From: a virus | IMG/VR virus record: IMGVR_UViG_3300027746_000016 | Location: 30,966-94,965 of that record | Direction: 5' to 3' (one strand) | DNA length: 64,000 nt | Shown here: one piece after another, positions 7,302 through 15,483 of the stretch | Numbering within the stretch: the first letter of the stretch is position 1 | How the letters are laid out: every line of letters starts with the position of its first letter | Notes under the pieces: generated by a model | Told to the model about the DNA's origin: nothing | Database searches by the model: none | The model's input: the letters and a program-made list of their open reading frames with translations, nothing else | Position numbers and translations under genes: made by a program

Positions 7302-8409
7302 AGGTATTTTGGCTTTTTACAAATTGATGAATTTCTATAAATTTTTTAGCTAAATTCATTTTAATATCTTGAGAATATTCTTTTGATTTTAAATACATTT
7401 TAAAAATATCAGAAATATTAAATCCATCTTCTGGATTAAAGTCAGACTGCATTTCAGCATCAGCTTCAGTTTGATCAGTGTATGTAAAAAATTCTATTTT
7501 ACGGTGAGGTATATTAGAAATTTCTTCTAGAAATCGGGTAACTGATAATTTATTTGCAAAATTAATATTAATCATTATATCTATAAAATTATTACTAAAT
7601 TTTTTATAGATTTCAGAAATTGGTAACTCTAATATATTCATTATATCAAATTTAACAAAGGTTGGAGACTGTGTATTTTCAATAAATGTTTCAACTAAAA
7701 CTGGCGAATCTACCTCTAATTGATAGAATCCTTTAACATTACCAATATCTCCTCTATCCATTTGGTATGGAGTTCCAGTATATAAAATGTTATCACGCTC
7801 TTGTCTATGATGTATATGACCTCCATATACCCTTTTATAGGTATTTAGTGCATCAATTTCAATACCGTGCTCAACATGAGTCCATTTATTAAATTTTAAA
7901 CCTTTAATATCAGCATGACATATTATATATTGACATAAGTTTCTATAATCATTAACCTTATTTGATAAAACTGACATGTCTTCTATCCATGGTAACATTA
8001 AGAAATTATGAGAATGGTTAATTGTTAATATCTCTGGGCTCTCAAATACATGAATATTATCGGCTAAATAACTTAATGATTTTAGTGAATGAATTTCATT
8101 TTTATCTTTATAATAAACATCATGATTACCTATAATGATATAAATTCCTCTTTTAAATTTTTTAGATAGTTTTTTAAAAATATCAAAGGCCTCATTTTGT
8201 ATTCTGACATTAATAGATTCTCTAGAATGAAAAATATCTCCTTCTAAGATAAGTATATCCCGGTTTTCATCAAAATCTTCGTCTACTTTTGTTAGTAAAA
8301 AATCTAATAAAAAGTCTCGTTGAATATTCATCCATTCAACTGAATTATTTCGAATTCCTAAATGAAGATCTCCAACCAGTGTTATTTTTCTAATATTGGT
8401 TAAATTCAT
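7294..8409 (-). CDS. gp47: Recombination nuclease subunit, gp47/SbcD/Mre11-like
   Basis: This 371-residue metallophosphoesterase-family nuclease is the partner of gp46. Phosphoesterase motifs appear in order: VGDLHLG (about 12-18), ILEGDIFHSR (about 54-63), IIGNHDVYY (about 92-100), IICHAD (about 164-169) and YGGHIHHRQ (about 195-203). These supply the Asp, His and Asn ligands of the two-metal centre. In T4 the gp46/gp47 complex resects DNA ends to load UvsX and gp32, both of which are also in this window. The start codon is ATG, three bases after the previous gene's stop. Confidence 0.94.
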   Translation of the reverse strand: MNLTNIRKITLVGDLHLGIRNNSVEWMNIQRDFLLDFLLTKVDEDFDENRDILILEGDIFHSRESINVRIQNEAFDIFKKLSKKFKRGIYIIIGNHDVYYKDKNEIHSLKSLSYLADNIHVFESPEILTINHSHNFLMLPWIEDMSVLSNKVNDYRNLCQYIICHADIKGLKFNKWTHVEHGIEIDALNTYKRVYGGHIHHRQERDNILYTGTPYQMDRGDIGNVKGFYQLEVDSPVLVETFIENTQSPTFVKFDIMNILELPISEIYKKFSNNFIDIMININFANKLSVTRFLEEISNIPHRKIEFFTYTDQTEADAEMQSDFNPEDGFNISDIFKMYLKSKEYSQDIKMNLAKKFIEIHQFVKSQNTYA

Positions 8410-8411
8410 TA

Positions 8412-9068
8412 TTAAAACATTTTTAAGTTTTTAGATGATTTATCTAGAAATGAATATTTTTTATTTAATTCAATTAATAGGATTTCTTTATTATCATAAA
8501 TCAACATATCAAATAGCTTTTTATATTCCATGCAGGTTAATGCAGATATTGTATCTAATACATGAATTGAACTTACAAATACACTAGCAGATTCGCCTAC
8601 ACTAACACCATTTAATATTATTTTAAATAAATCATTAATTTCAGATTTTATAAATTTCTTCTTAGCCGGTTCAGGTCCCAATATTAAATTAACTTCATCT
8701 GATGTAGAAATAAATTTGTTTATATCAACTTGAGTTATTTTAAAATCAATACCATCAATATATTTTTCTTTATCATATAGATGATAGTCTGGAGAACTTG
8801 AATCTAATTTAATTTCATTATACGAATGAATTTCGTCTTCATCTTCAACCAGAGTAGAACCTGCATTATATGAATTATTAAATATTTTATCTGTTTTTTT
8901 AAGTTTAGCATAGTCAGCTTTACGTCTATCTAATTCAACTTGGTCTTCTGACTCTAAATCATCTTCAACTTGGTCAGATTCATCAGAATCTAATAACTCT
9001 AGAGTAGAATCATCCTGGTCTTCAAATCCTAAATCTTCAAATAGGTCATCATTTTTCTTTTTTGCCAT
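8412..9068 (-). CDS. Hypothetical acidic replication-operon protein
   Basis: This 218-residue protein is not recognised. The first 55 residues are very acidic and probably disordered (DDLFEDLGFEDQDD and further Asp/Glu/Ser runs). The C-terminal part (about 110-218) is predicted helical with a basic KKKFIKSEIND segment and ends in a hydrophobic KMF. It lies between the helicase and gp47 with only 2 and 16 bases of spacing. A protein-interaction role in replication, recombination or late transcription is possible, but no motif proves it. Confidence 0.7.
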   Translation of the reverse strand: MAKKKNDDLFEDLGFEDQDDSTLELLDSDESDQVEDDLESEDQVELDRRKADYAKLKKTDKIFNNSYNAGSTLVEDEDEIHSYNEIKLDSSSPDYHLYDKEKYIDGIDFKITQVDINKFISTSDEVNLILGPEPAKKKFIKSEINDLFKIILNGVSVGESASVFVSSIHVLDTISALTCMEYKKLFDMLIYDNKEILLIELNKKYSFLDKSSKNLKMF

Positions 9069-9084
9069 TATTTTAGTATTTTTT

Positions 9085-10602
9085 TTAATTAATTAAACTT
9101 AATATATCATCATGTGAAGTATTAAACGGTCGGGCTAGAGCCTCTGCCATTGGAATTAAATTAGGCGGCAGGGTTGTTTGAGTTGTCTGTGCACTATGAT
9201 ATTGATTTCTCATTTGATTTTCTAAGGATTGAGTATCATCATCATCTGAATAAAATTCTGAGGCTGGATCCGTCTCTTCAATTAATTTAGCAAATTCATA
9301 ACTCATACGATACATTTTAAAACTTTCGTTATATCCACCATCTCTATTTGCAATCAATTTAATCTTCATACGTTTTTCCATAGGGCCTCTCATTAAGCCA
9401 AATAGCGAATCTACTGTGTGTACTAAACCAAATGACTCGGCAATATCTGACATACTTAAGTCTTGATCATCTACTGCATCTCTTTTAATTTGAGTTGCGG
9501 TAATAATACACCATTCGTTTCTAATTGCAATTGCTCTTAACTCTTCAGATATAACTTTAATTTTTTCATATGTACTGCCCTGCTCTCGCATAGGTCTCAT
9601 TAAGTTAATATAGTCAACTACAATAATTGTAAATTTCTTTCCAGTATTTTGTTGAACTTTTAAAAAATAATTCTCTATATCAATTGCAGTAGCCGTACCG
9701 GTAGGAAATTCTTTAACTTGTAACTCGCCAAGAGTTGAAACCGTTTCTTTTAATGATTTCATCTTATGAGTAACTTCATTTACCTGACTTGGGTCTAACA
9801 TTGCATCATATTCTTTAAATGGAATACTTAAAACCATTGAGCCTAATCTTTTCATGTATTTACGATCAGATAATTCAAGAGTAGCAATTCCTACTTGACA
9901 ACCTGCAACAAAGGCTCGGCCTGCAATATTAGAAAGAACCATTGATTTTCCAACCTTTGGTCGGCCTTGAAAAACAACAAGCGTTTTTGGGTTCCAACCG
10001 CCACCTAATGTTTTATCAAAAAACTTAAAGCCGGTAGGATTTCCTATTTTTGATAACTGTACGTGATCTACTGGATTAAAAAAATCTAAGCCCGATTCGG
10101 CATTAGTAAATGAAACATTTAATTTATCATTAAATTTAGAACGAACTTCATTTGTAATAAGTTCTACATTCTCAGGATTAATATCAGTTGTTTTTAAATA
10201 GGATAAGACATCAATAACTGATTCATTTAAATTTTTATAAAAAATAAAGGCCTTTGTATATTTAAATAAAAAGTCATAATTATAACTGGTTAAGTCAACC
10301 GCAAACACCTTATTAAATTTATCTTCCGGCAAATCTAAATTTGCTAGATTTGCAAGTTCCCTAAGTTCGTTCTTAGTTGGGACTTTTTTGTATTCTAAAA
10401 AAAATTTCTTGGATTCTCTATATAACCTTTGTAGGGTATCATCATTAAAATAATTAGCCTTTATCATTGGTATGATTTCTCTTTTATCTAGAGAATCATA
10501 ATTTTTAGGTTTAATTACAGTATCATTATCATCTTCAGTTAAGACAAAATTGAAAATTATTCTTTCAAGTAATTCAATATTCTCTTTAAAATCAATCATC
10601 AT
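9085..10602 (-). CDS. gp41: Replicative DNA helicase, gp41/DnaB-like
   Basis: This 505-residue RecA-fold hexameric helicase is expected to unwind DNA ahead of the phage polymerase. The N-terminal 170 residues form the DnaB-like helical domain. The ATPase core has LGGGWNPKTLVVFQGRPKVGKS (Walker A from about 213), a LEL motif after ATLELSDRKYMKR, Walker B FTIIVVDYINLM (about 327), ITATQIKRDA (H3/Q motif) and an arginine-finger region near KLIANRDGG. The C-terminal tail (about 455-505) is low in complexity. It sits in the same order relative to UvsX as in T4 (uvsX-40-41), with a small unknown gene between. Confidence 0.92.
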   Translation of the reverse strand: MMIDFKENIELLERIIFNFVLTEDDNDTVIKPKNYDSLDKREIIPMIKANYFNDDTLQRLYRESKKFFLEYKKVPTKNELRELANLANLDLPEDKFNKVFAVDLTSYNYDFLFKYTKAFIFYKNLNESVIDVLSYLKTTDINPENVELITNEVRSKFNDKLNVSFTNAESGLDFFNPVDHVQLSKIGNPTGFKFFDKTLGGGWNPKTLVVFQGRPKVGKSMVLSNIAGRAFVAGCQVGIATLELSDRKYMKRLGSMVLSIPFKEYDAMLDPSQVNEVTHKMKSLKETVSTLGELQVKEFPTGTATAIDIENYFLKVQQNTGKKFTIIVVDYINLMRPMREQGSTYEKIKVISEELRAIAIRNEWCIITATQIKRDAVDDQDLSMSDIAESFGLVHTVDSLFGLMRGPMEKRMKIKLIANRDGGYNESFKMYRMSYEFAKLIEETDPASEFYSDDDDTQSLENQMRNQYHSAQTTQTTLPPNLIPMAEALARPFNTSHDDILSLIN

Positions 10603-10615
10603 AGGTTAAGTCGTA

Positions 10616-10963
10616 TTATGCTATTAAATAGTACTTTAAAAATTCAGATTCTGGCATAAATATAAATTCTCCTTTTTTAATTAATAATCCAGTATCTAAT
10701 AGGTCTTTAATTAAAATTTTTAATTTTGCTTTAAACGACTCATTTTTCATATGATCGCCAAATACATATTTTAAAGTTTTAGTTGAAAACTTAATATCAT
10801 TTGAGTCCCAGTCTTTCTCTTTTAATTCAGTTACTCTAACAATATGAGCCGCAACATCAAACATAAAATCTTGAGCGGATGGATAATTAGGCATTGCTGA
10901 ATGAACGCTTAATTTATATTTTATAGGTAATTCATCTTTTATCTTAAATATCATCTGAGTCAT
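10616..10963 (-). CDS. Hypothetical small protein between uvsX and helicase
   Basis: This 115-residue protein is not recognised from sequence. It appears mainly helical with a possible winged-helix-like end (LLDTGLLIKKGEFIFMPESEF). It occupies the place of T4 gene 40 (uvsX-40-41) and is of similar length, but I cannot confirm homology. It overlaps the end of uvsX by 20 bases. A role as helicase accessory or loader is a guess from position. Confidence 0.7.
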   Translation of the reverse strand: MTQMIFKIKDELPIKYKLSVHSAMPNYPSAQDFMFDVAAHIVRVTELKEKDWDSNDIKFSTKTLKYVFGDHMKNESFKAKLKILIKDLLDTGLLIKKGEFIFMPESEFLKYYLIA

Positions 10964-12134
10964 CAGTTAAGTCTTCTAATTCCGCAGTTTCTAATGTATC
11001 AATTCCATCTTGTGTTTCAGGAAATTTAAAAGTTGGTTTAATAACTTTTTCGTCTAATTCAGTTAATACTTCATGTGTAAATAGTCTAGCTGAGAAAAAT
11101 TCTTTAACTGGAACTGCATCACCATTATGACGAATAATATAAGTTTTACCTAATTTCTTTGGTAAAAAATAAAAAGTTTCACCAGCAACTTCAAATTTTG
11201 AACACAGTTCAGATTCGTCAGACTTAAGTTTAGAAAATTCTTTTTCAGTAAGTTTATTACCTCTACCAACTCCGCATGATTCCCAATTAACATACTGTTC
11301 AAGGCCAACATATTGATTCATGCCTTTATGAAAAGAAATATGAAATTCAATATCAATTGGTCTGGATAATCTATTCTTTTTTGTTTTAGAACGAACAATA
11401 ATTCCAGTTGTAGTTTTAGCCTCATCGCGAAGAGTTCCTTTACTTAACATCAAGATAATTGATGCAGAGAATTCTGGACCTCCACCACCAGACATACCCT
11501 TTGGTGTATATTGATCCATTGAGGCATATGTATGATTTGTAAAAATAAAAGGAACTTTATAATTTGAAAGATCCAATGTTAATGATTTAAATAGTGATCT
11601 CATTTCTTTTGCACGAAGTCCCATATCTGCAGCATTTTTACCTGCCTCCATATCGCGTTGACTCTTATCAGTATCTAACATGCCTACTGAGTCTACAAAT
11701 AGTGCAAGCTTAAGTCCTGGATTCTCCTTGAGCGTTTCAATTAGATCATGCACATAGAATTTAACTTCACTAATAAGCCCCATACGTAAATATTTTAATT
11801 TAGTTAGGTCTACTCCAAATTTAACATAGTCGCCTGAGTCAATTGCACCTTCAGTATCAATGTAAATTACCATATAGTCTTTTTTCTGCAATTCACGAAC
11901 TGCATTTAGACATAAAAATGTTTTACCTGAACCCGAGTCTCCAGCAATTCCAATACTACGAGTATTAGGATATCCGCCAAATAGTGAGCCTGACATTTGT
12001 GCACTTAATAAATAATTTCCAGTTGGAATGTATTCTTCAATATCAGAAAAACCTCTGATTTCGATTTTAGATTTTACCTTTTTCTCGAGCAAGTCGTTAA
12101 ACTTTGCGAAAGCATCCATTGTTGATTTTGCCAT
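10944..12134 (-). CDS. uvsX: Recombinase UvsX (RecA-like)
   Basis: This 396-residue strand-exchange ATPase coats ssDNA and drives recombination-dependent replication with gp32 and gp46/47. Walker A GDSGSGKT is at residues 65-72, Walker B LALFVDSVG at about 143-151. A loop region follows (NHTYASMDQYTPKGMSGGGG), the DNA-binding L2-like stretch of UvsX proteins. The C-terminus is acidic (ETAELEDLTDDSDD), as is common in RecA-type proteins. Length agrees with T4 UvsX (about 391). Upstream, on the minus strand, is a TAGAATATATCTTA sequence that weakly resembles the early motif. Confidence 0.95.
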   Translation of the reverse strand: MAKSTMDAFAKFNDLLEKKVKSKIEIRGFSDIEEYIPTGNYLLSAQMSGSLFGGYPNTRSIGIAGDSGSGKTFLCLNAVRELQKKDYMVIYIDTEGAIDSGDYVKFGVDLTKLKYLRMGLISEVKFYVHDLIETLKENPGLKLALFVDSVGMLDTDKSQRDMEAGKNAADMGLRAKEMRSLFKSLTLDLSNYKVPFIFTNHTYASMDQYTPKGMSGGGGPEFSASIILMLSKGTLRDEAKTTTGIIVRSKTKKNRLSRPIDIEFHISFHKGMNQYVGLEQYVNWESCGVGRGNKLTEKEFSKLKSDESELCSKFEVAGETFYFLPKKLGKTYIIRHNGDAVPVKEFFSARLFTHEVLTELDEKVIKPTFKFPETQDGIDTLETAELEDLTDDSDDI

Positions 12135-12185
12135 AGTGTTTTAGAGTTTAATTCAATATCTTGTACAATAAGATATATTCTAGTT

Positions 12186-12773
12186 TCAATTAAAATAAGA
12201 AACTAATAAAAAAGCACCAGATAGAATAGTTGAGTCAGAAAAGTCTCCATTTACAACTTGATGAAAGCCAAGTTTTACAATTTCAGAAGAGTCTTTATTA
12301 AATGGAGATTTAGCTAAAGTTCTAGTAAAATTAAATTGACTATCAGGTTTGCTAATATTAGTTAAGTCAATTGCATAACACTTAAATTTAGAAGAAATTG
12401 GTGTACTTGTTGAAATATTACCCAGATAAAAAATATCGTCTTCAGTAATTCCAAGCTCTTCAATATTTAAACCAGCTTCTTCTAATAATGAGCGGTATAT
12501 TGTATCAATTGGAGTTTGATCTTTAGATGGATCAACTGAATCTATAAGTAAAGTTGTATCAGTTTGACCAGTTGCATGATTTTCAAATTTTAATCCATAA
12601 ATAGATTTTATTGTATCATCTGCTGTTTTTTCAAATGGTAAAATTACAATATAATTGGTTTTACATGAAAGTACATTAGTCTTATCGGTATCTCTAGTAA
12701 GAGAGATTATTTCAATTTCACCATTTATATTTGGTAAATTCGATTTAGATATTTTAACTAATGGCTGTTGCAT
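12186..12773 (-). CDS. Nudix-like protein with degenerate Nudix box
   Basis: This 195-residue protein resembles a Nudix hydrolase. A hydrophobic strand YIVILPFEK leads to TPIDTIYRSLLEEAGLNIEE (about residues 88-107), which matches the C-terminal part of the Nudix box (RExLEExG) with Arg, Leu, Glu-Glu and Gly retained. The expected Glu after Arg is Ser, and the leading Gly and Glu of the box are missing. It may therefore bind a nucleotide or have changed chemistry rather than hydrolyse nucleoside diphosphates. Its start overlaps the upstream gene by 20 bases. Family call is tentative. Confidence 0.5.
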   Translation of the reverse strand: MQQPLVKISKSNLPNINGEIEIISLTRDTDKTNVLSCKTNYIVILPFEKTADDTIKSIYGLKFENHATGQTDTTLLIDSVDPSKDQTPIDTIYRSLLEEAGLNIEELGITEDDIFYLGNISTSTPISSKFKCYAIDLTNISKPDSQFNFTRTLAKSPFNKDSSEIVKLGFHQVVNGDFSDSTILSGAFLLVSYFN

Positions 12774-13392
12774 TTATTTTCTTCTTTTTATCTTGACCAA
12801 ATGACTTTACTAAAGAGTCTTTGATTGAATTTGTTGTTACACTATTATTTATATACATAGATAACCGGTTTAAAAATTGTTCTTTATCCTGAGAATTTGT
12901 ATACATCATCTTGAGTAGATTCTTGCTGGGTAATTTAATTGAAACGGTTAATGCTAATTCGGTATCTTCAAGTGCAAACATTCCAAATAAATCGCCGGCA
13001 TCAACTAGAGTAGTTGGAATATGTGCTGGAATAGTCGTTGGAACGGGTGGTTTCTCTTTAGCTGCATTAATTAAGTCATTTTTAAATTCTTCTGGAATTC
13101 CTGGAGCAATGTCATTAGAGTCACTTAGACTTGGAATATAATTAATTGATTGTATTTCAGCCATACTTAGTGCAGGCTGATCGTCCATTAACATCATTAA
13201 GTCACTACTTAATCGGTCAGTATCAATTCGACTACCGTCTGATAATTGGGCAATATATTTGCCGCGATTGCCTGGTTCAATCTCTACTACACTTACAATT
13301 TTACCCATTTTTGAACGGTCTTGAGTTTTAATCCATTGAAGTTTATTTCCTTGGAAAGTATTTTTAATTGCCATCAATTCTTCTATATCCAT
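12754..13392 (-). CDS. Hypothetical protein downstream of truncated polymerase
   Basis: I choose the ATG at 13392 (212 residues, starting MDIEELMAIKN) because an A-rich leader precedes it. An upstream GTG at 13434 in the same frame would add 14 basic residues and overlap the polymerase end by 26 bases. The protein has a beta-rich segment with GKIVSVVEIEPGNRGKYIAQ, a proline-rich linker (EKPPVPTTIPAHIPTTL) and a helical, basic C-terminus. It contains no polymerase motif B or C, so it is not the missing half of the DNA polymerase. Function unknown. Confidence 0.65.
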   Translation of the reverse strand: MDIEELMAIKNTFQGNKLQWIKTQDRSKMGKIVSVVEIEPGNRGKYIAQLSDGSRIDTDRLSSDLMMLMDDQPALSMAEIQSINYIPSLSDSNDIAPGIPEEFKNDLINAAKEKPPVPTTIPAHIPTTLVDAGDLFGMFALEDTELALTVSIKLPSKNLLKMMYTNSQDKEQFLNRLSMYINNSVTTNSIKDSLVKSFGQDKKKKINATAIS

Positions 13393-13408
13393 ACCAGTTA
13401 TTATTTTT

Positions 13409-14800
13409 TTAAGTTTTTTTAGTAGATTTTTCACTGTCTAATTGCTCTTCTAATTTTTTCATTTCATTTTTTGTATCAACTCTACCATTATACAGTTTGG
13501 TTAAAATAGTTCGAGCAGCTGAGTCAAATTTATTTGTAAATATCGTACAATTCTTTGTTAAAATAGTTTCAGGATTTATTACAGTATCCGATTTAGATTT
13601 ACCAACATATGAGTCTGGCGAAATATTAAACTGTATTTGAATGTTTGGATACATTGATGCAAAGTCAAAACATGAAACATACTTATAGAATCCTGGTTCT
13701 GGTTTTGCAACATAGGCACCATCATAAGTTGCTTCATTTTCAACATCGCGTTTATCATTTGCCATATAGCGGCCACGTGCTAAAAATTCACGACACATTA
13801 AGGTTTCAGTAATGAATACTGCACTAAATACTTTTGATACGTCAACTTTTGCAAATTTAGATATTGCAAAAGCTACATCAAGTAATCCTAATTTATCTTC
13901 AATTAATTTAACTAGGATTGTATCAATTATATTGTATTTTACGAAATTTTCAATATCTTGTTGAGCTTCCATCATTGTTGCATAGGCACTATGTAATTTA
14001 GTAGTTCCCAATACAAGATTTGCAATATAGTCTAATTTATAATTCTCAACCACTTTATATGGTTTAGTGTTCATAAATACTTCCATGTAATCTAATAAGC
14101 CTAAATGGATTGGCATTTTATTTTTACCTATTAATTTAGCACATGGCATTTTTTCCATAGGATCAATACCTAACCGCTTACACCGGTTAATTAAATAAAG
14201 CCAGTCAAAGCCAATAACATTCCAACCAGTTAAAAATGGAATTTTAGGAAGAGCTTTATGAAAAAACATATTTAACATATCTTCTTCTTTTTCAAAATAG
14301 ACATATTTAATTGAAAAGATTTGACTGTGGGCTTTAAAATAGTCATTTACTTCATCTTGCATGGTAGAAACAGTTTTATTTGATAAGTCTTTCATGGTTG
14401 AAAGTACAAAACAAACGTTATCTTCATTTACAAATGTAATTAAATTAACTGGCATTAGAGCCTTTGCTGGATCAGGAAAATCTTGAGATGTTAATTGAAT
14501 CTCAATATCTAAATAATATTTTTTAGGGCTAAGATCTGAATATACTTTAACTAATTCATCTGGTGTTAATCTGGTTTGGGTTAATTCTTCTAGTCTAAAT
14601 CGATTAAGCCACTTATTTTGGGCTTTTTTTAAATATCGGTTATCCCAATTACGAAATTCAGTTGGGTTAGGCGTAAGCATCCAATTAAATAAGTCAGCTG
14701 ACTGAATTGGCTTTTTGATAAAAGCAATATTACCAGTTTCATCATAATATGAAATCATTAAGGTTGAGTCATCACTATTAAATTCAGTACTAATTATCAT
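13409..14800 (-). CDS. gp43: Family B DNA polymerase, N-terminal exonuclease half only (split gp43)
   Basis: This 463-residue protein matches the first half of T4-like DNA polymerase. 3'-5' exonuclease motifs are intact: YLDIEI (Exo I), GWNVIGFDWLYL (Exo II) and YNIIDTILV (Exo III, Tyr and Asp). Polymerase motif A follows as DFASMYPN (379-386), then QFNISPDSYVG. The protein ends 77 residues later in the fingers region. Motif B (KxxxNSxYG) and motif C (YGDTDS) are absent here and anywhere else in the window. T4 gp43 is 898 residues. The other half must be encoded elsewhere if the enzyme works. Split gp43 genes are known, from memory, in Rhodothermus phage RM378 and some Aeromonas phages. Confidence 0.9.
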   Translation of the reverse strand: MIISTEFNSDDSTLMISYYDETGNIAFIKKPIQSADLFNWMLTPNPTEFRNWDNRYLKKAQNKWLNRFRLEELTQTRLTPDELVKVYSDLSPKKYYLDIEIQLTSQDFPDPAKALMPVNLITFVNEDNVCFVLSTMKDLSNKTVSTMQDEVNDYFKAHSQIFSIKYVYFEKEEDMLNMFFHKALPKIPFLTGWNVIGFDWLYLINRCKRLGIDPMEKMPCAKLIGKNKMPIHLGLLDYMEVFMNTKPYKVVENYKLDYIANLVLGTTKLHSAYATMMEAQQDIENFVKYNIIDTILVKLIEDKLGLLDVAFAISKFAKVDVSKVFSAVFITETLMCREFLARGRYMANDKRDVENEATYDGAYVAKPEPGFYKYVSCFDFASMYPNIQIQFNISPDSYVGKSKSDTVINPETILTKNCTIFTNKFDSAARTILTKLYNGRVDTKNEMKKLEEQLDSEKSTKKT

Positions 14801-14830
14801 TTATTAAAAATTAAGTGAATATTATATAGT

Positions 14831-14840
14831 TAATATACTA
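14831..14840 (-). promoter_or_regulatory. Possible early promoter motif upstream of polymerase
   Basis: On the minus strand TAGTATATTA begins 40 bases before the polymerase ATG, in the 42-base gap after the dUTPase gene. It matches the TAGTATAWTTTA class at most positions. Confidence 0.35.
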
Positions 14841-14842
14841 AA

Positions 14843-15295
14843 CTATGAACCGGTTGAGCCAAATCCACCAGCTCCACGAGCAGTTGTCTCTGAATAAACT
14901 TCAGATTCAGTTAAGCACTCAAGTATAGTAGGTTTTATAATTGGAGTTAATATAAACTGTACAAGTTTATCACCAGGGTTAATAGTAGCTGGAATCCAAG
15001 GTGATGTATTATATACATGTAGATGAATTTCACCTTGATAATCACAATCTACTACACATGCTCCAACTTGAAGTCGCTTTTTTGTAGCAACTCCACTTTT
15101 ATTATAGGCAATAAGTGCTGTGTCTATTGGAATATTAACTCTTATCCCACTTGGAATAAGTATTGATTCCCCAGGTGCTAAAACAATTTGAGTTTCACTG
15201 TTTGGTACAAAAAAATCTAGCCCAGCTGAGCCAACTGATCCATACTCTGGAGTTTTTACGTCTTTTGTTTTAATAAATTTAATAATAGATTGCAT
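14843..15295 (-). CDS. dut: dUTP diphosphatase (dUTPase)
   Basis: This 150-residue trimeric dUTPase hydrolyses dUTP to dUMP, keeping uracil out of DNA and supplying dTMP synthesis. All five motifs are visible: GSAGLDFF (motif I, about 22-29), NKSGVATKK (II, about 66-74), VVDCDYQGEI (III, about 81-90), NPGDKLVQFIL (IV) and ARGAGGFGSTGS at the C-terminus (V, the flexible phosphate lid). Motif II has Asn-Lys-Ser-Gly in place of the usual Arg-Ser-Ser/Gly. It is the first gene of the minus-strand replication operon. Confidence 0.95.
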   Translation of the reverse strand: MQSIIKFIKTKDVKTPEYGSVGSAGLDFFVPNSETQIVLAPGESILIPSGIRVNIPIDTALIAYNKSGVATKKRLQVGACVVDCDYQGEIHLHVYNTSPWIPATINPGDKLVQFILTPIIKPTILECLTESEVYSETTARGAGGFGSTGS

Positions 15296-15313
15296 ACACG
15301 TATATATGATTTT

Positions 15314-15328
15314 GTTAAAATATAGTAT
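15314..15328 (-). promoter_or_regulatory. Possible early promoter for the replication operon
   Basis: ATACTATATTTTAAC on the minus strand ends 19 bases before the dUTPase start. It is a weak relative of TAGTATATTTTTA upstream of the exonuclease gene. A similar ATACTATATTAAT lies before the histone-like gene. Assigned by position and resemblance only. Confidence 0.3.
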
Positions 15329-15388
15329 TATATTGACTCTTTTATCATAAAAGTGAAAAAGGTTTAACTTTTATTGAGTAAATCTTTT

Positions 15389-15402
15389 ATAAATAACTTT
15401 AA
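15389..15402 (+). promoter_or_regulatory. Late promoter motif, distal copy before tail sheath
   Basis: ATAAATAACTTTAA, the first of two nearly identical late elements before the sheath gene, 63 bases upstream of the second. Tandem promoters fit the high amount of sheath needed per virion. Confidence 0.6.
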
Positions 15403-15451
15403 TAGCAAAGTCCAAACATTAAAATCTTTAAAATTGGGAGTTGACTGATAA

Positions 15452-15465
15452 ATAAATAACTTTAA
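15452..15465 (+). promoter_or_regulatory. Late promoter motif, proximal copy before tail sheath
   Basis: ATAAATAACTTTAA beginning 32 bases before the sheath ATG, identical over 14 bases to the distal copy at 15389. Confidence 0.7.
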
Positions 15466-15483
15466 AAATAATAATAGATCGAA

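Noticed and set aside
12754-13434. A7-run frameshift joining the polymerase to the following frame
   Set aside because: The end of the polymerase (ACT AAA AAA ACT TAA) overlaps a GTG-initiated frame, but the downstream protein has no motif B, motif C or thumb-like region, so it is not the missing polymerase part.
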